Source: Cenococcum geophilum 1.58 (Eukaryota; Ascomycota; Dothideomycetes; Gloniales; Gloniaceae). Taken from it: a DNA stretch of 64,000 nt. How positions within the stretch are numbered: position 1 is the first letter of the stretch; each line of letters opens with the position of its first letter. Position numbers and translations under genes: made by a program. A model generated the notes under the pieces. The model had not been told where the DNA came from, did not search any database, and saw only the letters and a list, made by a program, of their open reading frames with translations. Below are positions 24,501-36,709 of this stretch, piece by piece. The stretch spans positions 2,480,001 through 2,544,000 of the forward strand of contig KV748191.1 in the NCBI GenBank assembly GCA_001692895.1. The letters run 5' to 3'.

Positions 24501-26495
24501 TCAACTTATTATAATTAATAGTTAAACTTATATTATTTAAATGCCTTACGGACCCACTTAATTCCATTTAACTATTATTAAGCCTTACTATAAAGATAAT
24601 AATTCTAAGCCTTTATAGGATGCCCTAGAAGATACCCTAGAAGAGAACCACGATTAATATACTCTAGAAGGTGACTATAATCCTAATATAATTGTAGTAA
24701 ATACGCCACAACTATAACGCGGTAGAGGTTACCTAAAGGGATTACAAAATTGCTAATATCTTATTAATTTTAAAGAATAATTTATTGCCGCCATTAAGAA
24801 TAAAGTTAAGTTATTAATGGCCTTTATGACAGCTAAAGAGAAGGCTAACTTTAAGCTCGCAAAACAGCTCTAAAAGGAAGGTCGTATTATAACCTTAGGA
24901 GCTCCTTTCTAAGCATCTAATAAGCAGGAGATTGACAGTCTTATTGCAAGAGGAGTCTTTAAATTTAAGAAGTATAACCCTACTAAGTTTAATAAAGTTC
25001 GCATCTTTAAGTTAAGAATGGTTAACGAGATTAAGGGTAAAGCTACTAACGCCCTATTTAAGAAATTAAGGCTTATTATCTAAGGCTATAACAATAATAG
25101 CAAGGAGGTAATTCTTATATAATCTTCTATAATTTAACGAGCTAGTTAGCGAGTTATTATTGCGCTAGCTCCCTCCTTAATAAAAAATGAAATAGCGGTC
25201 TATTTACGAGATATTACTTAAGCCTATACCCAATTAGAAACGTACCTTTAGCGCTTAATATTAGTATACCTTCTAGAGCAAATTCGCCACCAATATCCTA
25301 AAGATACGATTATAGTTATACTTAAGCCGTTATATAGAATCGCAGAGGTAGGAACTTATTAGTGGGCTACCTACAGCAAGCACTATAAAGAGAAACTTTT
25401 AATAACTACGTCTATATTTAATTTATGCTTTCTTATTATAACTATAGGAACCCTATTTAGAATTATTAGCATATAAACTAATAATATAATTATCTTAGGA
25501 GACGACTAATTTTTAGCCCTTAAAGAAGATAAGTTAGTAAAGGCAAATCTAATAGCAAAGCTAAAGGAAAAGCTTAATTTAATAATACTATTGCTCTTTA
25601 ATAAATGCATCCTCTCCCTAAATTAGGATTCTATTACTTTACGCTAAAAGGGTTAAGGCAAGAAGATTAACGTTATTAACGTTAATTCTCTAAAGTAAGG
25701 ATATGTAGAGTAATGTGCTTATAAAGCTTATATTACTTCTATCTATTAACCTAAGGCTTTATTTAATCTCTCTATTACGGCTTAATACTAGAAACTAACT
25801 AAGGATAATATCCTTGCCCTAAATAAGCGTTTTTTCTAATAAATAAACCATCTTGATTGGGGATTACTCTATATACCTATTAACCTTCCTACCGCTAAGC
25901 TCTTTATATTTATTAATAGATCGTTTATAAATAATAAAGATTTTAGCTCCTAGCTAGGATATAAGATTATTATTATAAACAAATCTACTAAAGAGAATAA
26001 CTTTATAATCTATAGTAATCTTATCTATTAGAGCTTAACTAAGAGCAAGTATATTACTTAAAGTGTTCTAGCGTTAGAGATATATAGAATAGTTAGCGGA
26101 GTTAATATAGCAATTGTAATTGGAACTACCCTAAAGATAATTATAGATTAACTTAAACTTCCCGTTATCCCTATAATCGTATACACCAACTTATATTCCC
26201 TCTATAAGTATTTAGTTAAGCTTAGTACTATAAAGGAGAAGCGCCTTATAATTAATATTATAGTACTTTAGCAATCCTATAAGCGTTAAGAACTCTTTAA
26301 GATTTAATAGATTAATAGCTAAGATAACCTAGTAAATATAATAACGAAGGCGAACCCAAATAAGGCACTAGAGACGTTTATTAATATAAATACTCTACGT
26401 ATATAAGTTAAAGGTTAGGTTAAAAGGGAGTCCCTAGAAATTTCTTAGTTATATAAGGTCTTAAGATATCTAGGAACTTTAACCGGTGGTTAAAG
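21560..26495 (+). pseudogene. Element E Gag-Pol remnant (Ty1/copia)
   Basis: Copia-type zinc knuckle read as CYVYKKPNY near 22,858-22,890 (second Cys RIPed to Tyr). Integrase-like sequence is at about 23,640-24,400. RT is at about 24,980-25,640 with RDITQAYTQLETYLQR and IILGDDQFLALKEDK. RNase H runs to about 26,450. The gene order (integrase before RT) and the RT motifs fit fungal Ty1/copia. Stops are mostly TAG/TAA. Confidence 0.78.
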
Positions 26496-26792
26496 TTGTC
26501 TAATTAGTTATATTCTATAGACCCTAACTTAAACTAGCCAATTAGGATTTTCCATCCCTGGGATGGAAAATCGCTATTGGCTTACTTACCGCTAGTGCCT
26601 TAGCGGCCCTCCTAATAAGATACCTAGCTACAACTTATTATTAAGAAAGCACTACGTGCTAAAAGGCAAATTTTAGGATAGCGAGACTTATATTATAATG
26701 GCAATAGTAAGTAAGGAGGATTGATTTTTGTTCTACTAGTTAAGCGGTATATATATATATATAAATAGCAACTATAAAAGAAGAGTTACTAG

Positions 26793-26999
26793 TGTTGGGA
26801 ATAAAGGTATATAAGGCATATTACCGTTATATGTAGCAAGTTGCCGTTACATACGGCAAGTTACCGTCACGTGCCGCCGCGGCACTAGTGTGGTGAGGAA
26901 CCTTAAGTTCCTCACCCCTTTCTTTAAGAATAACAAGAATAACAATCATTATACTATCTACGAACCGTAGCTACGTAATATCCCCTTATATAACTAATA
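26793..26999 (+). repeat. Element E right LTR (207 bp)
   Basis: Begins TGTTGGGAATAAAGG and ends CTAATA (CCAACA before RIP). It is preceded by a purine-rich stretch (AAAAGAAGAG). It keeps more CA/TG in its palindromes than the left LTR. Confidence 0.9.
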
Positions 27000-27482
27000 T
27001 CCCGTTTAGCGTCCCAAAAACAGCGTAATTTAGTAAGAGTAATAAATAGTTTATTATCTAGCCGCGTAGCAGTAAATTAAATATAAAACCTTAAGATAAA
27101 TTAATTAGGGAACCAGACGACTATTAAGAGTAATAGGTTGCGTATATTTAGTATTAGAGATAGAGCGAACGTCATAAAATAAATAAATATTTGCTTTAAT
27201 ACACTCTAAATAAGAGGACGGTTATCGCGAAGATAGGTTCGCTAACGTAATATAAACTAACCTCTTTTTTAAACAGCAAGAATACGGAGACGGTATAATC
27301 TTACTAAAAGATAATATTGCAGCAATAGTGCGAATACGACGAGCAGTTAAAGAAGAAGAAATTGCTTTAGGTATAATAAGCAAAGATATTAACTAAATTA
27401 ATTAAATGGATATTACACCTCTAATAAACGACTTAGAGATATTAGGAATCTTTAAGGACAAAAATAAAGAGAAGGGAGATAG

Positions 27483-27907
27483 TATTACGGACGCTTTAAG
27501 TATAATATTATAACTACTTAAAGAAAAGTTAAAAGAAGCTAGTTGGTTAATTTAGGCACGGTCTAGGATAGAGCCAATAGAGCTATGTAATAAGAAATAG
27601 TAACTAAGGTTACGTAATGTGATCTATATAATCTATATAATCTATATAATCTATAATAAAGTAGATAGAGTATACGTATATTATATATAAGAAGGATTTT
27701 ATAGAAGTACGATTGTATATTTAAGGACCCTTAATTCCTACCTAGATAGTTCCTTCCTTATAGTAATTCTTAGAATATAATTAGAGTTAATCTATTAGGC
27801 AACTACTCTACTAATTATTATTACGTTGTTAACTTTATACTTATATTTCCTATACACCTAGCCTAATAATAAGCCTACCGTAGTTCTTGCTATAAGGTTC
27901 CGTTATA
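27483..27907 (+). repeat. Element B right LTR (425 bp)
   Basis: Starts TATTACGGACG, ends TTCCGTTATA, followed by ATTAC. Together with the inverted LTR of C at 28,755 it brackets the RT fragment of element A. Confidence 0.92.
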
Positions 27908-27912
27908 ATTAC

Positions 27913-28754
27913 TATTACCTAAATATATTTTTATAAAAGAAAGCTAATAAGCTACTAGAATACCAACTATATAACTATAAGATTATATTTAAAGAAGGAA
28001 AGCAGCCTAGATTTAGACCCTTATACAGAATATTCTAAAATAAACTCTAAGTGCTATAAAAGTATTTAGATAAGAACCTAAGTAAAGAATTTATTAGAGT
28101 AAGCCTATCGCCTATAGCTATACTAGTAATCTTCGTTAAGAAACCCGGCGGCGGTTTGCGCTTCTATATAGACTACTAAGCCCTTAACGCCGTTACTGTT
28201 AAGAACTAATATCTAATCCCGTTAATATAAGAGACGCTAAACTAACTAAGTAAGGCTTATTACTACACGAAGCTCAATATTATCTTTATATTTAACCGTC
28301 TCTATATTACAAAAGGAGACGAATAGCTTACTGCATTTTGTACCCGATATGGACTATTTAAATACTTAATAATACCCTTTAGCCTCGCAAATACTCTAAG
28401 CTCGTTTTAATATTATATAAATAATACCCTACGCCCCTACCTAGATATCTTCTACACCGCTTATATTAACGACATCTTAATATATAGTAATAACCTAACT
28501 AAATATTAGAAGTACGTTAACCTTATTTTATAAGCCCTATACGGAGCTAGTCTATAATTAGATATAGATAAATATAAGTTCTATAAAACGGAAGTTCTAT
28601 ACCTTAAACTCCTTATTTCTATAAATAGTATATAAATAAACCTAAAGAAGGTTAAAGTAATTATAAACTGGTAAAAACCCGAGAATATTAAGGATATAAA
28701 AGCCTTTATAGGATTTGCTAATTTCTACTAATAGTTTATTAATAACTTCTCTAC
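27913..28754 (+). pseudogene. Element A reverse transcriptase fragment
   Basis: RT of element A between the insertions B and C. Readable motifs are [53 protein letters not shown] and the catalytic box YINDILIYS (YIDD before mutation). It ends in FINNFSTV, where element C entered. The frame rejoins at 36,710 (LVLPLIALTQKDKVFIFSK). Confidence 0.85.
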
Positions 28755-29179
28755 TGTAACGGAACCTTGTAGTAAGAACTACGATGGGCTTATTATTAGG
28801 CTAGGTGTGTAGGAAATGTAAGTATAAAAGTCAATAACGTAATAATAACTGGTGGAGTAGTTGCCTAATAGATTAACTCTAATTGTATTCTAAGAATCAC
28901 TATAAGGAAGGAACTATCTAGGTAGGGATTAAGGGTCCTTAAATATACAACCGTACTCCTATAAAATCCTTCTTATACGTAATATACGTCTTATATATAA
29001 GGTATGTAAGTTCCTCTTATTTCTCTCGTTTAATATATAGCACATTATATAACCTTAGTTACTATTCCTTATTATATAGTTCTATCGGCTCTATCCTAGA
29101 CTGTACCTAAATTAACTAACTAGCTTCTTCCGTCTTTTCTCTAAGTAGTTATAATATTGTACTTAAAGCGTCCGTAACA
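28755..29179 (-). repeat. Element C 3' LTR (425 bp)
   Basis: Plus-strand ends are TGTAACGGAACC and GCGTCCGTAACA, less RIPed than in B. These ends give the ancestral TG/CA termini of the family. Confidence 0.92.
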
Positions 29180-32100
29180 CTATCTCCCTCCTCTTTATCT
29201 TCGTCCTTAAAGATTTAAAATATCTCCAAGTTATTTACTAGAGGTATAATATCCGTCTAATTAATTTGGTTAATATTATTGCTCATTATACCTAAAGTAA
29301 TTTCTTCTTTATACGCCTAACGTCGTGCTCGCACTATTACTGCAATATTATCTCTTAGTAAGATTATACTGTCTCTATATTCTTGTTATTCCAAAAAGGG
29401 GTTAGTTTATATTGCGTTGGCGAACCTATCTTTGTAATAACCGTCCTCTTACTTAGAGTATACTAAAGCAAATGTTCGTTTGTCCTATAATGTTCGCTCT
29501 ACTTCTAATGCTAAATATACGCGACCTATTACTCTTAATAGTCGTCTAGTTCCCTAATTGATTTGTCTTAGGGTCTTATATTTAATCTACTGCTGCGCGG
29601 CTAGATAGTAAACTGTTATAAGCCCTTACTAAGTTAAAACGTTCCTATAACGCGGAATAGAAGGCCCTAAATACTTAGATTGCGGCGTCTACTTATTTGC
29701 TTTATCTTAAGAAGGTTTATAAGAAGGTTTATTTTAAGAAGTGGAAACTTATAAAATAAGGTCTGCAGGAACTAGGTAATAAAAGAATAGATTCTCCTCT
29801 AATAGAGAAGGAAACAGATCCAAGTAGTTCGGCAATTGTTCTTCTTAGGTCCCCCTTAGGTGACTTATTCTTTAGTGATCCTTCTTTATTAATACTACCT
29901 AACCTAATTTCTTCTAATACTCCTATACCTTTCCTATAGCGTTTTTTAAATTCTCTAGTAGCTCCTAGGTAGTCTTAGTATAGCCTATTTACTTAACCTT
30001 ATACTATGTTTTATCGTTAGTGTCCTTATAATTAATGATCTTTAAAACTTACTATTTGTCTTCTTCCTGCCCTCTATACGTGTCTGCCTTATAGACTAGT
30101 AGCTTAACATTTTTATATGCTGGCTCTAGCATTGCGATATGCTGTATAGGGTAGATCTTTATTTTGGCTGGTAGGTTTAACTTAAACGTGACTGGTGAAA
30201 TCCTTTATATAATTTTAAAAGGTCCTAGTCTAATATAATCCAACTTCTTACTTAGTTATTAACTCTTAAAATTTTTGTATAGTAGCTATACTTTATCTCC
30301 CTCCTTAAGATCTAGTCCCTTAGATCTCTTAGTATTATAGTACTTTTTTATTCTCTACTATACTACTTTAGCTGTTTCTATAAGGTCTGCATAAAGATTT
30401 ATTAAATCCTTTATTCTTTCTTTAGCTATACTACTCGTTTTCTTCGCTTGCTGTGGTAATAACAATATTCTTAGCTTATATCTATAGTTTGCCTTAAATA
30501 GTAATGTGCCTATTTCTTTTTAGGGTGTTGCATTATATATAAATTATATAACTAGTAATAGTAATACCCAATTATTCTATATATAATTAATATAATGCCT
30601 TAGATACTGTTCTAGTATCTAGTTTAGTCTTTCCGTTTAACTATCTGTCTATATATAATATATGGTAAAAGTTGCTACTTAAACTCCTTACTCTGCTAAG
30701 AATACTTTTTAGAATACTACTATAAATTTTAGATCTCTATCTAATATAATCTTACTTAGTACTTTATGTCTTACGAACACTTCTTTAACGTAGATTCTAG
30801 TAATACCCTCCGCTGAGATTTCTTCTATATATGCTATAAAGTATCCCCACTTTGTAAGTTTATCTACTATTACTAAGATCGCGTTATAATCTTGTCCGGT
30901 AATAGGATCTTTTAATTTTAGTAACTTAATAATAAAGTCCTATAATATAACCTCCCATAGTTTCTCTGGTATTTTAATAGGTTGTAGCCCTCTATATAGC
31001 TTATATCTTGTCAGTTTATTCCTTTAGTAATCTAGATATTCCTTTATGACTTTTCTGGCTATCCTTTAGATTTTATCAATGATATATTCTTCCTGGAGTC
31101 TCGACACTAAGCCTATAGCCCTATTATGTCCTTAAGTTAGTCCCTTATAGAAGTCCTTTATAAACTGCTCTGCTATGCTTCTTAGGATATACTTTACTTT
31201 TTAATTTTCGTATATATCCGTCTGTAGATCTTCTAGCTATACTTTTAGAATTCTTTATACCTAAAAGCTTTCTAGTATCTTGTAGACTTTCTCTAGTTTA
31301 TCGTCTTCTTAAGTTACTACGATTTTCGGATAATTGTACCTAATTAATCTGTCTATATCTTTTCGTAATAAAGCCCCTAATGGCTTTCCCTCATTTTATA
31401 GTTTAGCTTTACGGCTTAGAGCATCTGCCCTTATATTATCTGTACCTTTAGTATACTAAATCTTAAAATAGTATTCTATAAGTATCTCTACCCATCTAAC
31501 CTATTTTTGGTTAAGTTCCTTTGTTATTAGAAATCCTATTAGGTTCTTATAATCCGTCTTAACTATAAATAGTTTCTCTATGCCTTGTAAGAATGCTCTC
31601 TATTTTTTTAATACTGCAACTATACCTAATAACTCCTTATTATAGATGTTATAGTTTAACTCTAGTGGTGTTATTTTCTAACTATAGTATACCACTAGAT
31701 GCTATCTATCTTAATGCCTTTGTATAAAGTATGCTTCTAGTGTATAGTCTAATATATTTATTTTTATAACTATCTCTAGTCCTAGTTAATAGATTTTAAG
31801 AACTGGCTCCTAGGTAAACAATTCTTTAACTTTTTTAAAGAGTTCTCTTTGTTCCTTTTCCTATGCCTATAGTTCTTCTTTCTTTATTAACTGCGTAAAT
31901 AGCTTAATGTCCTTTAACCACTGCGCTATAAACCTTCTATAGTAATTGTAAAACCCTAGAAATAATCTTAACTATATAACGTTCTCTAGTTCCTACTAAT
32001 TTACTATAGCCTCGATCTTTTTTAGATCTATACTAAGTTGGCCTAGTTTAATAATAAATCTAACAAAATCAGTTTTCCTAGTGAAGAACTCGTATTTCTT

Positions 32101-35100
32101 AATTGCTACTAGCATCTATTCTTCTTATAGTCTCTTTAAAACCTATTTAACGTGTTCTCCGTGTTCTTTCTTAGTTATTAAGTAGATAATAATATTGTTA
32201 AGATATACTATAATAAATTTATCTAAGTATTCTTCTAATATATTATTAATACGCTTTTAGAACGTTGCTAGTGCGTTTATAAGCCTAAATTGCATAACTA
32301 ATGGTTTGTATAGTCCTTCCTTTAACCTAAAGGCTGCCTTTTATTTGTCGCCTTCCTTAATCCTAATCTAATAGTACGCCTATCTTAGATCTATCTTTAT
32401 AAAGATTTGCGCATTACCTATCCTGTCTTAAATTTTGCTAATTAAGGGTAAAGGATACCTATCCTTCCTAGTAATGCTGTTTAACTATCTATAGTTAATA
32501 CACAGTCTTAGTTTGCTATTTTTCTTTAGTATAAATAGTACTAGATAACCCGCTAATAATTGCGATAATCTGATATATCCCTTTCGTAGATTTTCCTAGA
32601 TAAACTCTTTTAACGCTTTTTTTTTTCTTTAGTAAGCTTATAGATTAGAAAGAACCTTAGATTTATTTTTGGTTCTAACTCTATCTCATAGTCCTATACT
32701 ATATACTCTAACAGCTTTTTACTTTCTAGTGACTATAGTTTTTTACTATACTTGTGGTATCTCTTTAGTATATAACTTAGTCCCTTTTTAGTCTCTTTAT
32801 AGGTTGCTCCCACTTAGTACTATACTAACTTAGCTTATTATCGCGTCTTATAGCGTTAAGTATCTCTAATATTAACTTAACCTATAATCCAATTAATTTT
32901 TGGATTATATTCCTGTAACTAAGGCATACCTAATACTACCTTATCCTGTTTTAACGGTAGGATATTAAAAGACATCTTAATTTGTTTTCCTTTAATAGTT
33001 ATCTAAATAGGTCCTGTTTTAAGATTAATAATCCCTCCTCTATAGGTTATTAGATCCCCTAAAATTATAACTAATAGGTAAGGTTACTCCTTTTATCTAT
33101 AAGGTAGTCCTATTCTCTTAACTATTACTAGTAAGATATAGTTTTGCGTTACTTTACTATCTATTAGCGCTTTAAACTGCTAATCTTACTAATTAATTTA
33201 TAAATTTAGGTATTGTCCTTAAATTCCTTTAAGGGTCTAAGGCTCTATTACTGGCTCCCTCTAGTTTTATAGGCCTTTACTTTTCCTAACTATTAGCTGC
33301 TTAATCCTAGTGCATTTAACTTGTTCTTTAGCTAATACCTAGTTTACTTTTTATCTTTAATATGCCATAGATACGTGTTTTCTAGGCATTTTTACTACTG
33401 TTGTCCGTCTAAGCATTCTTCTATAAGGAATCTTCTTGGTTAAAGTACTAAGCTTCCTTCCTCTTAGACCTCTACTAGATGCTATCTATATATATATTTA
33501 GCATTCTTATACCGTTGCTCGTCCGTTATCTAGTATATTCTTATAGGGTATTTCTAATTCTTTTCCTTTGGATTCTTATGTATTTCGTATATATCGTCTA
33601 TATACGTAATCCATAATAACGTATAGTGTGCTAGGTGCTTTGGGTTAACTCTTAGCTTATCTTTATTCCTAAGTTTAAACCTTTATTGTGCTAATCTAAA
33701 CGCTATAACTTTATTTGTAGGTACTAAGATACGTCTCTTACTTCTCTAGTCCTCTAAACGTTCCTCTAGATCCTTTAATATTATAATTAAGGCTCCTTTA
33801 ATATGCGTTATGGCCTTTTCTATAATTGGGTAGTCCTAGATAACTTTTTCGTCTAACTATATATAGAAATCTTCCCACTTATTATTGTGTCTTTGCCTAT
33901 ACTACTTTTAATATAGCTACTGGAGTATATACAGTCTATCTATAAGGAAGTATCTTTTTATTGCTATATTGTGACAGCCCTTTATATATCGTTCTTTAAA
34001 CCTAATTAGAATCCCTAGATCCTCTTTACTTTCTAGTTCAGTAAGCCACTTGGCTTTTAGTATGCCTACTCTTAGCCTATTAGTGATTTTTCGTACTAGT
34101 GCTCTATCCTTTGTACGTCCTAATATACTAGATCTCTTGTCTAGTTTCTGTTCTTGCTATGCGATAATTCTTTGCCTAAACTCTTCTATAGTTTCTTTTA
34201 GTTTGCGCCTTATGCTTTAATTTTTGAAGTCGTCTTGCTTCTTAATCCTAGTATTAAGCTTTTGATTTTTAGGCTGAATACTACGTTCCCCTAGTAAGTC
34301 TTCTAGGTCTATATATCTGTCTCCTAGTCTAGCTACTATTTGTATTATAGATTCTCTAATCTATAAAGAAGCTTCTTACCTCTTACCTATGGGTGTCCTC
34401 ATTTATATTCCAAAATCTTGGCCCCTTAGATTCTTTAATTCTAAGCTTGCTTCTAACTTAAGCTTAGTTCCCGCCTTAGTCTAATTAGGCGTCTATAGTA
34501 TTCTTATCTTATCTTAAGATTCTTAAATCTCACTTATTTTATCTTAAGAGTCTTATACCTGTGGGAAACTCTGTTTTAAGCTCATTCGTATGTTTTTAAA
34601 CTAAGCTACTGCCCTACTCTATTGGTTTTCGTCTATTATAGGTCCTTAGGTGTGCCTTATCTTATCTTAAGAATCTTAGTCGTCTCTTATCTCGTTTTAA
34701 GAATCTTAAGTCTTTGGCCTTTTGCCTTTATTAAGTGCTAAAGTAGTTTACTATTCTACTTCTCTTATATCTTGTAAAGCGATAAACATCGTGTTTAGTA
34801 GGGTTTTAATCCCTACTAATGTTCCCTATTCTGTAGTAGAATTATCCTTTACCTCTAGTATAATATCTCTAAGGTCTACTCGCTCTTAGTAAGCGGCCCT
34901 TATTGCCTTATTGTTACGGAATGTTTTGCCTAGGTTAAATTTATTATCCTTAATATCCAATCTGTGAACTAGTTCGTTGGTTTCTCTATATTTTATAAGT
35001 GCTGGCTCTTATAGCCAATAGCTTACGCTATACTTAGCGTCCTTATAAATTTGGTATATGTTATTATAATAAAACGCAAAACTTCTAATTAAACATTCCT

Positions 35101-36235
35101 TTATTCCTCGCAGTATATTATCGTCCCTTTATACGTATATATTATCTACTAGTCTTATACCTTTTACTATATAGTAACTCTACCCGCCTTTATAGTCTTT
35201 AACGTAATAACCCTATTTTCCGCAATTTATGTAAGCTCCTTCTTTAAACCATTTCTCTTGCTATAGAGTTTGCCTAAATGTCTTCTACTATTAAGATCCC
35301 TAATTTAGCCTTTACTCCTTAGACCTCTAATTACTTAATCCTTATCCTCTAGGTTTCTATAGTTTGCTCCATTTCTTATAGGCTTCTTTAGTACTACTTA
35401 GGTCTATTAGCTCTACGCTATACTATAATTTCTAACTTAGCTTTTATCGTTATATACTCTACGCCTTATACAACTATAGAACTCTATTTTAGCCTTTCTT
35501 AGCCTATTCCCTTTAATAGATTTAATTGTTAATCTTAATCGCCTAATCTATTAGTTCCCTTAGGGTATCCGTATCTTCTATTAGGATAATTACGTCCTAG
35601 ACTTTAGCCTTAAGTCCCTGTTTATACTATGCTATAAGCGCCCTATTATTCCATTCTACTTATATTACTAGTGTCTGGAACTGTGTTATATACTTAATTA
35701 CTGAAGTTTGTTATATAAGGTTCTGGAGTTTTCTTTCCGCTATAGTTATTTCTTCTAGATCTTTAAATATCTGCGTAAGTTGTTCTATAAATCCTTCCTA
35801 ACTTAAGAATATAAATCGCATATCTTAGTTAGTGGTTGTTATTCCGTTTGCCTATATCTCCGTAAAGTAAGGTTTAAACTACTTAAGTACTTTCCCTAAT
35901 AAGAATAGTCCTGCGTAGGCTATCTAATCCATAGGTATAGGTAACTTTACTCCCTCCTATAAGACCTTAAAGTATATCTATATAAGGAATTCTTTAAGCT
36001 TTAATCTTTCTTTTATAAATCTCTTAATTAATAGTAGCTTAATCTTTACTGCCCCTATTTTATTAAGTCTTTCTTCTAATACTATATTATTAGCTATTAG
36101 CTAGTTAACTACCTCCTATAGTTATCCGACCGTTATAGGTTGCTATAAGTTAGTATCTACTATACTAGTATTACCTTTTGTCCTTAAAGTAGTTGCTGCT
36201 GTTAATAGTGTTATAGTAGCTGCTTTTAGTGGCAT
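29180..36235 (-). pseudogene. Element C Gag-Pol remnant
   Basis: Minus-strand order from the ATG at 36,235 (MPLKAATIT): Gag; a CCHC knuckle near 35,210-35,250 (one Cys now Tyr); a linker with the DSQDKIR-type repeats at about 34,500-34,710; protease near 33,150; RT near 31,950-32,640 (DLRQAYYQIRIKEGDK, catalytic box decayed to VYLNNIIIY); RNase H; integrase core about 30,450-31,000; chromodomain about 29,950-30,080. It has fewer stops than B in several stretches but is still not functional. Confidence 0.8.
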
Positions 36236-36279
36236 GTTGTTTAATTTCTTATATTAATACCGTAACTAGGTAGTAATTA

Positions 36280-36704
36280 TATAACAGAACCTTATAGCAA
36301 GAACTACAATAGGCTTATTATTAGGCTAGGTATATAAGAAATGTAAGTACAAAAGTCAATAATGTAATAATAATTGGTGGAGTGGTTGCCTAATAGATTA
36401 ACTCTAATTATATTCTAAGAATTACTATAAGGAAGGAACTATCTAGGTAGGGACTAAAGGTCCTTAAATACACAACTATACTCCTATAAAATCCTTCTTA
36501 TACGTGATATACGTCTTATATATAAGGTATATAAGTTTCTCTTATTCCTCTTGTTTAATATATAGCATATTATGTGACCTTGGTTACTATTCCTTGTTAT
36601 ATGGTTTTATTGGCTCTATCCTAGACTATGCCTAAATTAACTAACTAGCTTCTTCCGTCTCTTCTCTAAGTAGTTATAATATTGTACTTAAAGCGTCCGT
36701 AACA
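36280..36704 (-). repeat. Element C 5' LTR (425 bp)
   Basis: Starts TATAACAGAACC and ends GCGTCCGTAACA on the plus strand. Same length as its partner; the differences that I read are transitions. Confidence 0.92.
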
Positions 36705-36709
36705 TCTAC

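Larger units (their letters stand above)
20873..26999 (+). mobile_element. Element E: Ty1/copia element inserted in B
   Basis: Two 207-bp LTRs (20,873-21,079 and 26,793-26,999) are flanked by TCCC on both sides, a 4-bp duplication where 5 bp would be usual. Order is Gag with copia-type zinc knuckle, integrase, RT, RNase H, hence Ty1/copia. Its length is 6.1 kb. The homologous region of element C (about 29,650-29,750, reverse) lacks it. Confidence 0.88.
6013..27907 (+). mobile_element. Element B: Ty3/gypsy chromovirus inside A, carrying D and E
   Basis: Two 425-bp LTRs (6,013-6,437 and 27,483-27,907) are flanked by perfect ATTAC TSDs at 6,008-6,012 and 27,908-27,912. A purine-rich tract ending GAGAAGGGAGATAG precedes the right LTR. 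Removing D and E leaves about 7.95 kb, the length of the sister copy C. C also gives the uninterrupted sequence at the D and E sites: near 33,930 it has one GATAG where B has GATAA on both sides of D. Confidence 0.92.
28755..36704 (-). mobile_element. Element C: uninterrupted sister copy of B, reverse orientation, in A
   Basis: 425-bp LTRs at 28,755-29,179 and 36,280-36,704, perfect TCTAC TSDs at 28,750-28,754 and 36,705-36,709, and a minus-strand polypurine tract (GAGGAGGGAGATAG) next to the 3' LTR. It is 7.95 kb long and not further interrupted, so it shows the complete structure of the B/C family. Confidence 0.92.

Noticed and set aside
27483-29179. A separate small element bounded by inverted 425-bp LTRs around an RT fragment
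   Set aside because: The LTRs belong to elements B and C, each with its own matching TSD (ATTAC, TCTAC). The fragment between them is element A and rejoins A in frame on both sides.
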